From: Enterococcus crotali
Lineage (GTDB): Bacteria; Bacillota; Bacilli; Lactobacillales; Enterococcaceae
Assembly: GCF_000633635.1 (NCBI RefSeq)
Contig: NZ_AYPQ01000002.1
Span: 361,643 to 425,642, forward strand
Direction of reading: 5' to 3'
DNA length: 64,000 bases
This document shows positions 36,433 to 45,177 of this stretch, in pieces; positions within the stretch are counted from its first letter, which is position 1; the number at the start of each line of letters is the position of its first letter. The notes under the pieces were generated by a model. The model was not told the DNA's origin. It ran no database searches and saw only the letters and a list, made by a program, of their open reading frames with translations. A program made the position numbers and the translations under genes.

Positions 36433-37020
36433 GGTCGCTTTCTTTAGAAAAGTAATAATCTTTTTGGGATCTTTTACTCCATTTGTTTCAACTCCACTAG
36501 ATACATCAACAGCATATGGGTTGAACTTTTGTTTAGCTAGTTGTACATTTTCTGGGGTTAAACCGCCAGCGATAATGATTTTTTTATTTTTGATAGAGCT
36601 TGTATCTAATTGCTGCCAATCGAAGACTTCACCATTGCCTCCGACAAATTTTTGGGGTGGTGCATCGAAGAGCAGAAATTCTGCGCTGGTCTCTTTAATG
36701 TATTTTTCTTGATCCATTCCGTTAACTGGAATTGCTCGAATTAGCGGAACAGTATAGTTTTCTGTTATCAAATCGCCATGGATCTGCACCATATCTAGTC
36801 CAGCTTGTCGGATGGTTGCTTCCACTTCTGATTGGATCGGCGAAACAAAGACACCCACTTTTTTAACTTCTTTGGGTACATTTTTCGTGATTTCTTTGAC
36901 CTCTTCTGGAGTAATCTGACGTGTACTTTTTGCAAAGACAAAGCCAAGATAATCTGCACCATGTGCTACTGCTACGTCTACCTGCTCTTTCGTTTTCAAT
37001 CCACAAATTTTCACTTTCAT
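36430..37020 (-). CDS. trpF: Phosphoribosylanthranilate isomerase
   Basis: 196 residues, single TIM barrel, MKVKICGLKTKEQVDVAVAH at the start with the catalytic Cys7, GADYLGFVFAKSTRQ, and IIAGGLTPENVQLA near the C-terminus. Third step in the conversion of chorismate to tryptophan. Overlaps trpC by four bases. Its stop codon is part of the repeat unit B2, which suggests the repeat has altered the 3' end slightly. Confidence 0.94.
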   Translation of the reverse strand: MKVKICGLKTKEQVDVAVAHGADYLGFVFAKSTRQITPEEVKEITKNVPKEVKKVGVFVSPIQSEVEATIRQAGLDMVQIHGDLITENYTVPLIRAIPVNGMDQEKYIKETSAEFLLFDAPPQKFVGGNGEVFDWQQLDTSSIKNKKIIIAGGLTPENVQLAKQKFNPYAVDVSSGVETNGVKDPKKIITFLKKAT

Positions 37021-37775
37021 CGCAAGACCTGCAATGCTTTGACTTTCGCTTTTGGATCATTTTCCCGCATCAATCCTTCTCCAACTAAAACCGCTTGATA
37101 GTTCTCTTTCACAAGAGCAACTTGCTCACTCGTTGAAAAACCCGATTCACTGATATATACAGCATCTGTTTTTTGTTTTTCTCCCAACATTTGGCTCACA
37201 CCGATCGAAACATCAAATGTTTTTAAATTTCGGTTATTTACACCAATCAATCGTGCCGATAACGCTTCAGCAATCCGCAGTTCCTCTTCATCATGGACTT
37301 CTACTAAAACTTCCAGACCCAATGCCGTTGCTTTTTTATATAGTTCTGCCAATTTTTGTTTGGACAAAGCCGATACGATCAGTAAAATAATCGTTGCTCC
37401 AGCATTTCTTGCACGAATCAGTTGTTTTTCATCAATGATAAAATCTTTGCATAATACAGGGATGTTCACTTCTGATGTTACTTGCCTCAAATCTTCGATC
37501 GAACCTTTAAAGAAAACGTCATCTGTCAATACAGAAATTGCTGTAACGCCTGCTTGTTCATAAGCTTTTGCTTGTTCGATCACGTTAACGGATAAATTGA
37601 TTGCACCTTTAGACGGGGACGCTCGTTTGACTTCTCCAATGATATGCATTTTTTCAGGATAATCTTTGACTTGCTGATAAAATGAGTGTGTTTCTCTTAG
37701 TGGCTGAACTGTTTCTACTGACATTAGGTTCACTTCTCGTTTTTTTTCATTGATGATTTTTTCTAAAAAATTCAT
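37017..37775 (-). CDS. trpC: Indole-3-glycerol phosphate synthase
   Basis: 252 residues. Lys-containing GEVKRASPSKGAINL, VLTDDVFFKGS, LCKDFIIDEKQL, and LIGVNNRNLKTFDV are all family motifs. Ring-closing decarboxylation step. One base or less separates it from trpD. Confidence 0.95.
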   Translation of the reverse strand: MNFLEKIINEKKREVNLMSVETVQPLRETHSFYQQVKDYPEKMHIIGEVKRASPSKGAINLSVNVIEQAKAYEQAGVTAISVLTDDVFFKGSIEDLRQVTSEVNIPVLCKDFIIDEKQLIRARNAGATIILLIVSALSKQKLAELYKKATALGLEVLVEVHDEEELRIAEALSARLIGVNNRNLKTFDVSIGVSQMLGEKQKTDAVYISESGFSTSEQVALVKENYQAVLVGEGLMRENDPKAKVKALQVLR

Positions 37776-38789
37776 TTAAGCAACCTCCTTTTGTACTTGG
37801 ATCAGCTGTTGTAGTTTATCCAAAGCCGCACCGCTCGCCACACAATCTTTCGCCAATACAATTCCTTCTTGCACAGTTGATACTTTTCCATTGCTGAAAA
37901 AACCTAACCCTGCATTCAATAAAACAGTATCCAAATAAGGACTTGCTTGGTTTTTCAAAATCGATAACAGAATCTCAGTATTTTGCTCAGCATTACCGCC
38001 ACGAATTGCTTCTATCGGAAGTCGAGCAAAACCAAACTCCTCGGGTTCGATCGTCTGCATCGTGATCCTCTCTTTTTCCAATAAAGCAAAGTGTGTCGTT
38101 CCTGCAAGAGAGGCTTCATCCAATCCACCTGAACCATTGACCACTACCGCCCGTTTACGTCCTAATTCGCCTAATGTTTTTGCTGTTTCTTCCAGTAAGT
38201 CTCGTCGATAGGTTCCCATTAATTGTGAGTCTAAAAGCACGGGATTCGTTAATGGACCAATCAAATTTAGGATTGTTGGTGTCCCCAATTCTTTGCGTAC
38301 TTTCATGACATATTTCATTTTTGGGTGCATATGAGGGGCAAAGAGAAAGGCCAATCCGACTTCATTCAGTACCATACTTAATTTGTCTGGCGAGAGGGCA
38401 ATATTTACACCCAAACATTCAAATATATCCGCACTGCCTGATTTACTTGAGATACTGCGATTGCCATGTTTCGCGATAGTTACGCCCCCTGCTGCCAGAA
38501 CAAAGGCTGCAGTTGTACTAATATTAAAGCTGTTTGATTGATCGCCGCCAGTCCCACAATTATCCATGACGTTTTCTTTTTGACAATCGATAGTTACTGC
38601 TTTTCGCTGAATCGTTTCAGCTATTCCCGCCATTTCTTCAGCCGTTTCTCCATTACATTTTAGTGCTGTTAAAAAAGCTGCGATTTGACTATCGGTTAGT
38701 TGACCTTCAAAGATTTTTTCTGCCACTTGTTGCGCTTCTATACGCGACAAATGTTCATTTCGAAAAACTTTTTCAAATAGATTTTTCAT
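37776..38789 (-). CDS. trpD: Anthranilate phosphoribosyltransferase
   Basis: 337 residues. PRPP/anthranilate site DNCGTGGDQSNSFNISTTAA, AKHGNRSISSKSGSADIFEC, and PHMHPKMKYVMKVRKELG. A monofunctional TrpD, not fused to TrpG. Its start overlaps the end of trpG by 17 bases. Confidence 0.95.
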   Translation of the reverse strand: MKNLFEKVFRNEHLSRIEAQQVAEKIFEGQLTDSQIAAFLTALKCNGETAEEMAGIAETIQRKAVTIDCQKENVMDNCGTGGDQSNSFNISTTAAFVLAAGGVTIAKHGNRSISSKSGSADIFECLGVNIALSPDKLSMVLNEVGLAFLFAPHMHPKMKYVMKVRKELGTPTILNLIGPLTNPVLLDSQLMGTYRRDLLEETAKTLGELGRKRAVVVNGSGGLDEASLAGTTHFALLEKERITMQTIEPEEFGFARLPIEAIRGGNAEQNTEILLSILKNQASPYLDTVLLNAGLGFFSNGKVSTVQEGIVLAKDCVASGAALDKLQQLIQVQKEVA

Positions 38790-39366
38790 ATCGTTGTTCC
38801 TCCATTAGTTGGATAAAATTTTTAATGATTGCCGTACCGATTGGTGTTCCGATCGATTCCGGATGAAATTGAAGACCAAAAACGGGATATGTTTGGTGTT
38901 CGATCGCCATGATTTCCTGATCATCTTCTGCGATTGCTGTGATGATGAATTCTTCTGGTAGTGTTTTTCGATCAATTACTAGTGAGTGGTAACGCATAAC
39001 TAAACCTTCATCGGTGCTTCCTTTAAACAGTCGACTGATTTTCTCTGTTGTAATAGTGGATTGTTTCCCGTGACGAATTTCTTTAGCCGTTATCACTTTA
39101 GCACCAAATACCTCACCGATCGTTTGATGCCCTAAGCAAATACCTAATACTGGTTTCTGTTGGTAAAATTGCTGGATCACTTCTTTTACATAGCCTGTTT
39201 CTGCTGGCGTTCCAGGCCCCGGTGAAATCACGATTGCATCCGCTTGTTCTGCTAAATGAAACATATCATCTGAATCATTTCGAACGATCATTACATCGTG
39301 ACCTGTCCCAATCATTTGAGCAAGGTTGTATGTAAAGGAATCATAATTATCGATCAGTAAAATCAT
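38773..39366 (-). CDS. trpG: Anthranilate synthase component II (glutamine amidotransferase)
   Basis: 197 residues, class I amidotransferase with the catalytic Cys in PVLGICLGHQTIGE and the His-Glu pair in LQFHPESIGT. Supplies ammonia to TrpE; could also serve 4-amino-4-deoxychorismate synthesis if no PabA exists. Overlaps trpE by four bases. Confidence 0.94.
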   Translation of the reverse strand: MILLIDNYDSFTYNLAQMIGTGHDVMIVRNDSDDMFHLAEQADAIVISPGPGTPAETGYVKEVIQQFYQQKPVLGICLGHQTIGEVFGAKVITAKEIRHGKQSTITTEKISRLFKGSTDEGLVMRYHSLVIDRKTLPEEFIITAIAEDDQEIMAIEHQTYPVFGLQFHPESIGTPIGTAIIKNFIQLMEEQRYEKSI

Positions 39367-40727
39367 TTTCCCACCTCCAAAAGTGCTTTGGCTTTTTGTA
39401 GTGTTTCTTCATATTCTTTCGTAGGATCAGAATCATAAACAATGCCTGCTCCTGCTTGTACATACGCTTTATTTTTATGGATGACCATCGTTCTTATCGC
39501 AATGGCAAAATCGGCTTGGTCATTTTTAGATAAATAACCGACAGCTCCTGCGTAGATATTTCGTTTGACTGGTTCGATTTCGTAAATACGTTGCATCGCT
39601 CGAATTTTTGGCGCACCGCTGACTGTTCCAGCAGGTATCGTTGCCTTTAATGCATCCATCGCGGTCAATCCTTTTTTTAGTTTTCCTGTCACAACTGAAA
39701 CTAAATGCATTACAAAGCGATACTTTTCAACAATCATATAAACAGGGACTTCGACTGAGCCCACTTCACTAACTTTTCCTACATCATTTCGCCCTAAATC
39801 AATCAACATTAAATGTTCCGCACGTTCTTTTTCATCTGTGAGTAGCTCTTGTTCTAAAATCAAATCTTGTTCCACCGTTTGCCCTCTTTTGCGTGTTCCT
39901 GCAATTGGATTTGTTGTTACGATTTGGTTTTTGACACTGACGAGACTTTCTGGAGATGATCCAATCACGTATGTTTCGCCAAAATCTAAAAAATACAGAT
40001 AGGTTGATGGATTGGTGACTCTTAATCTGCGGTAATAATCGAAAGGTTCTTCTTCAAAATCAGCTGTTAAGCGTTGTGAGGGCACCATTTGGAACATGTC
40101 TCCTTGCTTGATATAGTCTTTCACTTTGGTAACTACTTGTTCAAAGCTTTCTTTGGTAAAGTTGCTTTGGTAATTTAATTTTTTTAAATGGATTTCCTTT
40201 TGCTCTTCTTCGTTTGGCGTTTGTAATTCATTTATTTTCTGCTTGATTGCTTCGTTTAATACTTCTTCACTTCGTTTTGAGTAAGTATCTGCTTCAACCA
40301 ATATGATTTTTTCACCGACATGATCGAAAATCAAATAAGAATCGAATAGATAAAAGTGGATATCAGGAACATTTAATTCATCACATGGTAGCTTGCCTAA
40401 ATCTTCATAGCAGGCAATCACATCATAACCGACATAACCTATTGCACCACCTTGGAAAGGAAGTTCTTTTATAAGTTCTTCTCTCTTCAATACCTGTTTT
40501 TCGATTTCTTTTAATGGATCTTTTACCGTATTCGTTTGCCCATCTATCGTTAATTGGTTTCCAAAACAAGTGATTTCAGAAACAGCATCCCAGGCAATGA
40601 TTGAATAACGTCCTTTGCTTTTATCTCTAGGAATGCTTTCTAAAAGGCATTTGTTTGTTCCTTGAATTCTTAAAAAGGCGGATATCGCCGTTAGATAATC
40701 TGCTTGGATTTCTTTGATTAATTGCAT
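39363..40727 (-). CDS. trpE: Anthranilate synthase component I
   Basis: 454 residues, chorismate-binding fold. FQMVPSQRLTADFEEEPFDYY, IAGTRKRGQTVEQD, ERAEHLMLIDLGRNDVGKVS, and IPAGTVSGAPKIRAMQ are diagnostic. The usual feedback site near the N-terminus reads LLESIPRDKSKGRYS, close to the LLES motif that binds tryptophan in family members. First gene of trpEGDCFBA, about 1 kb from the promoter with three leader elements in between. Confidence 0.95.
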   Translation of the reverse strand: MQLIKEIQADYLTAISAFLRIQGTNKCLLESIPRDKSKGRYSIIAWDAVSEITCFGNQLTIDGQTNTVKDPLKEIEKQVLKREELIKELPFQGGAIGYVGYDVIACYEDLGKLPCDELNVPDIHFYLFDSYLIFDHVGEKIILVEADTYSKRSEEVLNEAIKQKINELQTPNEEEQKEIHLKKLNYQSNFTKESFEQVVTKVKDYIKQGDMFQMVPSQRLTADFEEEPFDYYRRLRVTNPSTYLYFLDFGETYVIGSSPESLVSVKNQIVTTNPIAGTRKRGQTVEQDLILEQELLTDEKERAEHLMLIDLGRNDVGKVSEVGSVEVPVYMIVEKYRFVMHLVSVVTGKLKKGLTAMDALKATIPAGTVSGAPKIRAMQRIYEIEPVKRNIYAGAVGYLSKNDQADFAIAIRTMVIHKNKAYVQAGAGIVYDSDPTKEYEETLQKAKALLEVGK

Positions 40728-40784
40728 GTGATTTCCTCTTTTCTAGTTTTTTTGTTTAAGAGTTTGACAGAATATGTGATTCTC

Positions 40785-41252
40785 TAGTAATGAAAGTTCT
40801 CTCGCTTTGCTCGACAAGTACTGTTCATCATCTATTCTGGCGAAGCCTATCGTAGTGTTTCCTAGTATGGTTACTTCTCTCGCTTTGCTCGACAAGTACT
40901 GTTCATCATCTACTCTGGCGAAGCTATCGTAGTGATTCCTAGTATGGTTACTTCTCTCACTTTGCTCGACAAGTACTGTTCATCATCTACTCTGGCGAAG
41001 CCTTTCGTAGTGTTTCCTAGTACGGTTACTTCTCTCGCTTTGCTCGACAAGTACTGTTCATCATCTACTCTGGTGAAGCCTGTCGCAGTGTTTCCTAGTA
41101 CGGTTACTTCTCTCGCTTTGTTCGACAAGTACTGTTCATCATCTACTCTGGCGAAGCTTTCGTAGTGTTTCCTAGTACGGTTACTTCTCTCGCTTTGCTC
41201 GACAAGTACTGTTCATCATCTACTCTGGCATAGCCAATCGTAGTGATTCACA
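40785..41252 (-). repeat. Six tandem 77-78-bp repeats in the trp leader
   Basis: Copies of a core (GACAAGTACTGTTCATCATC on the + strand) start at 40813, 40891, 40968, 41046, 41124 and 41201, so the spacing is 77-78 bases. On the transcribed strand each unit has AGTA-ACCRT at the 5' side and ATGAT-GAACAG at the 3' side plus a small GGC-NNN-GCC hairpin in most copies, the plan of a shortened T-box Stem I. They lie after the T-box terminators and before trpE. Confidence 0.85.
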
Positions 41253-41253
41253 G

Positions 41254-41440
41254 CAAAAAGCCCTCACAAAGCAGACCTCGATCTGTTTTGTGAGGGCGAA
41301 TAATAGTATCCACGGTACCACCTCAATGAAAAAAATTCTTTTTCGTAACCTTGGAATCGCTGTTCACTATTGATCATTTGGGATCAGAGTGTTTGATGAT
41401 TCCTAGTATAGTTACTTCTCTCTCCTTAACACAGCTTTTA
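41254..41440 (-). promoter_or_regulatory. Second, shortened T-box element of the trp leader
   Basis: Contains T-box sequence AGGTGGTACCGTG (41311-41323) and a terminator stem GCCCTCACAAAGCAG / CTGTTTTGTGAGGGC followed by T5. Its Stem I region is only about 75 bases: AGTA-ACTAT pairs with ATAGT-GAACAG, and the distal AG bulge and GNTG features are not visible. If read like the Trp element, the specifier triplet is CAG, not TGG. Confidence 0.65.
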
Positions 41441-41471
41441 TTGTAAATCACTTTTTTTCATTCTTTACAAT

Positions 41472-41737
41472 AAAATAAGCCCCCAAACCACACAAAATCT
41501 GTGGTTTGAGGGCGAAAAATTCACGGTGCCACCTCAAGTTTGAAAGAAATTCTTTCCTCTTATCAGTCGTCTATCAACGACCTTACTCTATAACGGGAGT
41601 TCCCGAAAATGCCTACTGAGATTCAACATTTCGCTCGAAAGTCCATTCACAACCCATCCCTTACTGATTCGCAGTCCCATCAGCTCTCTGAAAAGTTCCA
41701 GTGTTGTTACTCCTCTTTCTCAAAGCTTTGTTATTGA
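41472..41737 (-). promoter_or_regulatory. T-box (Trp): Tryptophan-specific T-box leader
   Basis: Full T-box element: T-box sequence AGGTGGCACCGTG (41522-41534), terminator stem at 41479-41513 followed by T-rich sequence, and a long Stem I. In the specifier loop, AGGAGTA (5') faces GAATGGA (3') between helices GAAAG/CTTTC and ACAAC/GTTGT, giving the specifier TGG (41643-41645), which is the Trp codon. Uncharged tRNA-Trp would allow read-through to trpE. Confidence 0.9.
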
Positions 41738-41742
41738 GGATA

Positions 41743-41771
41743 ATCATATTAGAAAATTCTAATCTTGTCAA
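41743..41771 (-). promoter_or_regulatory. Promoter of the trp operon
   Basis: TTGACA, 17-bp spacer, TATGAT on the minus strand: nearly perfect sigma-A promoter. It begins about 30 bases after the pepT stop codon. Confidence 0.88.
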
Positions 41772-41802
41772 CTATTTTTTATATAAAAATCGACTTTTTC
41801 TC

Positions 41803-43038
41803 TTAAACTCTTGATTTACTCGTATTTTCTTTAATGATTTCTACAATTGTTTTTGCAGCTAATTCCATTGACTCTAGTGTAATAAACTCATATTGCCCAT
41901 GGAAATTCTCACCGCCTGTAAATAAATTAGGGGTGGGAATACCCATAAACGAGATTTTCGATCCATCTGTTCCGCCGCGAAAGGGTTGGATATCCGGTTC
42001 GATCCCTAGATTTTCCATTGCTTTAACAGCTAGTTCTACAGGGGTCATGTCTTTTTCGATGATCTCTTTCATGTTGTAATACTGATCTAGAAAGTCGATC
42101 CTGATCCGTTCTTTGTCGAATGATTTATTTAATTCACCAACGATATCCGCAAGCTGTTGTTTTCTTTGGTGGAAAAGGTTCTTGTCATGATCCCGAATGA
42201 TATACGTCAACTCAGCATGGTCTAAGCTTCCAACAAATTTTGTCAGTAAATAAAATCCTTCATGTCCACGTGTTTTTTCCGGAACTTCCGCTTGAGGTAA
42301 TTTGGCATCTATTTTCTCACCCAATTTGATTGCATTGACCATTGTTCCATACGCTGTTCCTGGATGGACACTTGTCCCTTCGATCGTGATCACAGCTTGT
42401 GCCGCATTAAATGTTTCGTATTCAAAGCAGCCGACTCTTCCACTGTCTATTGTATAAGCAAATGCTGCTGGAAAATTCGGTGCATCAAAACGATCAGCGC
42501 CACGTCCAATTTCTTCATCTGGTCCAAACGCAAGTAGGACTTTTCCATGAGGAATTTCAGGATGGGCCAATAGATACTCAACTGCATCTAAAATTTCTAC
42601 GATTCCAGCTTTATCGTCCGCTCCTAAAAGGGTCGTTCCATCTGTTGTGATCAAGGTTTGACCGATATACTCTTTCAGATTGGGAAACTCTTCAGTTGCC
42701 ATGATGATTCCAAGTTTTTCATTCAATACAACATCTTGACCATCGTAATTTGGAAAAATGTTAGGCTGAATATTCCAAGCGTTGTAATCAGCTGTATCCA
42801 AATGTGCAATAAACCCAATCGTCGGTATCTTCTCATTTGTGGTGGCAGGTAAAGCAGCCGTTAAGAAACCATTTTTTTCATTGTAGTGAATATCAGAAAG
42901 TCCAATTTCTGCTAATTCCTTTTCAATGATTCTTGCAAAGTCCACTTGCCCTGGTGTTGTCGGAACTGTCTGACTTGCTGCATCTGAGCGAGTGTTGACT
43001 TTTACATATCGGATAAATCGTTCTAATAATCGACTCAT
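41803..43038 (-). CDS. pepT: Peptidase T (tripeptidase, M20B)
   Basis: 411 residues from the ATG at 43038 (AGAGGAAT upstream). Zinc ligands are visible in TIGFIAHLDTADYN, TTLLGADDKAGI, FGPDEEIGRGADRFD and at the C-terminal NLFTGGENFHGQYE. It removes the N-terminal residue of tripeptides. It lies about 38 bases after the oligopeptide-binding protein gene and is likely cotranscribed, giving peptide uptake and cleavage in one unit. Confidence 0.95.
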   Translation of the reverse strand: MSRLLERFIRYVKVNTRSDAASQTVPTTPGQVDFARIIEKELAEIGLSDIHYNEKNGFLTAALPATTNEKIPTIGFIAHLDTADYNAWNIQPNIFPNYDGQDVVLNEKLGIIMATEEFPNLKEYIGQTLITTDGTTLLGADDKAGIVEILDAVEYLLAHPEIPHGKVLLAFGPDEEIGRGADRFDAPNFPAAFAYTIDSGRVGCFEYETFNAAQAVITIEGTSVHPGTAYGTMVNAIKLGEKIDAKLPQAEVPEKTRGHEGFYLLTKFVGSLDHAELTYIIRDHDKNLFHQRKQQLADIVGELNKSFDKERIRIDFLDQYYNMKEIIEKDMTPVELAVKAMENLGIEPDIQPFRGGTDGSKISFMGIPTPNLFTGGENFHGQYEFITLESMELAAKTIVEIIKENTSKSRV

Positions 43039-43076
43039 TATTTTATTCCTCTTTTCAAACAAGTTCGTGAAGCTGG

Positions 43077-44723
43077 TTAATCCTCTAAATAAGCCGTTCT
43101 AAGGTTGAAATAGTCACCATATAAGTGATAGCTAATTCCTTTGATTTTTGGATTGATCAAGTAGTTAGACGCACTTTGATAAAGCGGCACTTGGGCAGCA
43201 TCTTGATCCAATAAAATATCTTCGGCCTTTTTATAGTCATCAAACTGTTTATTTGGTGTATTTGCATTGACCGTGCGTGCGTCTGTAATCAATTTATCAT
43301 AGTCAGCATTTTTGTATGAACCATAGTTATATGCCGATTCTCCAGCGTATAAGTTAAAATAAGAATCCAAATCACTACTACCAGCAATCCAGCCTGACAA
43401 TGAAAGTTCATAGTCTTTATCTTTACGTGTTTGTAAAACATTGTTTTTCGGTTGCGCATTGATAGTAATTTCTAGACCTTTTAAGTTTTCTTGCAATTGA
43501 CTCTGCACATATTCAGAGATTTTCTTCCCATTATCGTCGTCAGAAACTAAAAGAGATAGCTTGATCTTATCACCTAGATCCGCTTTAGCCTTTTCCCATT
43601 CAACTTGGGCCTTTTTCACATCGTATACTGAATGATCCCCACTGAATTTTCTGAAATCCTCAGAAGTTTCGGGATTTTTATAGAGCCCACTTGGAATCAA
43701 ACCGTTCAATGGTTTCGAACCATCGTTTAGCACACTTTTCGTTAACGCATCTTTGTCGATTGCTTGTGCGATTGCTTTTCGTAAATGAAGATTATCAGGA
43801 GCAGTACCTGTTTTTTTATTGAAATCTAAGTAGTAATTGGCTACATCAGAATGCGTTACGTATCCTGCTTCATCGCTATATTGTTGCACATATTGACCAC
43901 TGATTCGGACTAAATCCAATTCGTTTGATTGATATAAATTGATCCCTGTGTTTTCTTCTTTAATGGTATTGACTTTAACTTCTTCTAATTTCACTTTATC
44001 TGCATCGTAATACTCAGGATTTTTCTTTAATGTCCATGTATCTGATGATGCATCCCAATCTGTTAAGATAAACGGACCACTATAAAGTAAATGCTCGCTG
44101 TCTGTTGCGTAGTCTTTGCCTTGTTTTTCAACATACGCTTGATTTTGTGGCGCTAACCAGCCAATTGAAGCAACGGTTAAAAATGAGGGCTGCGCTTGTT
44201 CTAACGTCACTTCAAACTCTTTATCGCTTGGCGCAGAAAGTCCTATTTCATCTACTGATTTTTCACCGTTGCGAATTGCTTTACTATTTTTTACATTGTC
44301 TAACAAGTATGCGTTTGGACCAATTGTTGCAGGTGTTACTAATTTTTTCCATGAATACAGAAAATCTTGTGCAGTGATCGGTTCACCATTACTCCATTTG
44401 ATATCATCTTTTAATGTAAATTTATAACTTAAACCATCTTCACTTGTCTCAACCTTTTCTGCTAGTCCTGGAATTGGCGTGCTATCGTCATCAAAGCGAT
44501 ACAAGCCTTCAAACAGATGCTGAACGATTGTAAAGGTGTTTTTATCCATTGTCTGTGTTGTGTCTAATGTTGAAAGTGGCGTTGGCGAACTGATCTCGAT
44601 TTTTTGACTAGCCGCAACTGCTCCCTCTTCACTTTTTGTTGTTTCTTTTTTGTCGTTGCCTCCGCAAGCTGTTAGTAATAATCCCGTTAATACTGCGCTT
44701 ACGACTAATAATTTTTTCTTCAT
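43077..44723 (-). CDS. Oligopeptide ABC transporter substrate-binding lipoprotein (OppA-like)
   Basis: 548 residues. Lipobox LTGLLLTACGG with lipidated Cys, then an SBP_bac_5 fold (PTPLSTLDTTQTMDKNTFTI, LAEKVETSEDGLSYKFTLKD, then LRKAIAQAIDKDALT). Delivers peptides to an Opp permease, which is not in the window. ATG at 44723 follows AAGGGGG; the upstream longer ORF is rejected. Transcription passes through a T-box (45178-45448), so expression responds to an uncharged tRNA, by my reading tRNA-Met. pepT follows. Confidence 0.92.
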   Translation of the reverse strand: MKKKLLVVSAVLTGLLLTACGGNDKKETTKSEEGAVAASQKIEISSPTPLSTLDTTQTMDKNTFTIVQHLFEGLYRFDDDSTPIPGLAEKVETSEDGLSYKFTLKDDIKWSNGEPITAQDFLYSWKKLVTPATIGPNAYLLDNVKNSKAIRNGEKSVDEIGLSAPSDKEFEVTLEQAQPSFLTVASIGWLAPQNQAYVEKQGKDYATDSEHLLYSGPFILTDWDASSDTWTLKKNPEYYDADKVKLEEVKVNTIKEENTGINLYQSNELDLVRISGQYVQQYSDEAGYVTHSDVANYYLDFNKKTGTAPDNLHLRKAIAQAIDKDALTKSVLNDGSKPLNGLIPSGLYKNPETSEDFRKFSGDHSVYDVKKAQVEWEKAKADLGDKIKLSLLVSDDDNGKKISEYVQSQLQENLKGLEITINAQPKNNVLQTRKDKDYELSLSGWIAGSSDLDSYFNLYAGESAYNYGSYKNADYDKLITDARTVNANTPNKQFDDYKKAEDILLDQDAAQVPLYQSASNYLINPKIKGISYHLYGDYFNLRTAYLED

Positions 44724-44824
44724 TTTATTTCCCCCTTCGGTATCTGTATACATTAAACTACCCCTACCATGCTGTGAATATTGAAAATAAGCGGTCCTTG
44801 TTCATTTGTATGAGGCTTTGTGAT

Positions 44825-45170
44825 GATTCCTAGTCTGATTTTGCACGCCTTGTATTGTTCATCTTCTACTCTGGCGGAGCACCTGTCAGAGGCCTTTCAT
44901 TCTTCGAGTTTTTGCTCTTAGAATGTGCTGAGCTAGAAACGGTGGACCGTGATTCACTAGTATGGTAACTTCTCTCCCTTTGGTCGCCAAGTATTGTTCA
45001 TCATCTACTCTGGCGAAGCCCAGTCAGAGTTCTTCTATTCTTTGAGTTTGGCTCTTAGAATGTGCTGAGCTAGAAACGGTGGACCGTGATTCACTAGTAT
45101 GGTAACTTCTCTCCCTTTGGTCGCCAAGTATTGTTCATCATCTACTCTGGCGGAGCCAGTCGTAGTGATT
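44825..45170 (-). repeat. Tandem 137-bp repeats between the oppA T-box and oppA
   Basis: Two nearly identical units (core CAAGTATTGTTCATCATCTA on the + strand at 44988 and 45125, period 137) and a third degenerate one at about 44849. They share the AGTTACCAT...ATGATGAACAA core with the trp-leader repeats but contain an additional approximately 60-bp insert with the palindrome ACGGTCCACCGT. Like those repeats, they follow the T-box terminator. Confidence 0.8.
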
Positions 45171-45177
45171 CACAACA

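Noticed and set aside
40910-41128. ORF with a repeated 26-residue peptide (VDDEQYLSSKAREVTVLGN type) on the minus strand through the trp leader repeats
   Set aside because: No ribosome binding site, and two of the repeat intervals are 77 instead of 78 bases, so the frame does not survive through the array. The core also differs in the oppA array. The CAG/CAA and GTA/GTT changes look synonymous, but this can be explained equally by structure.
40785-41252. CRISPR array
   Set aside because: Regular spacing, but the whole unit is repeated with no unique spacers, and no cas genes are present.
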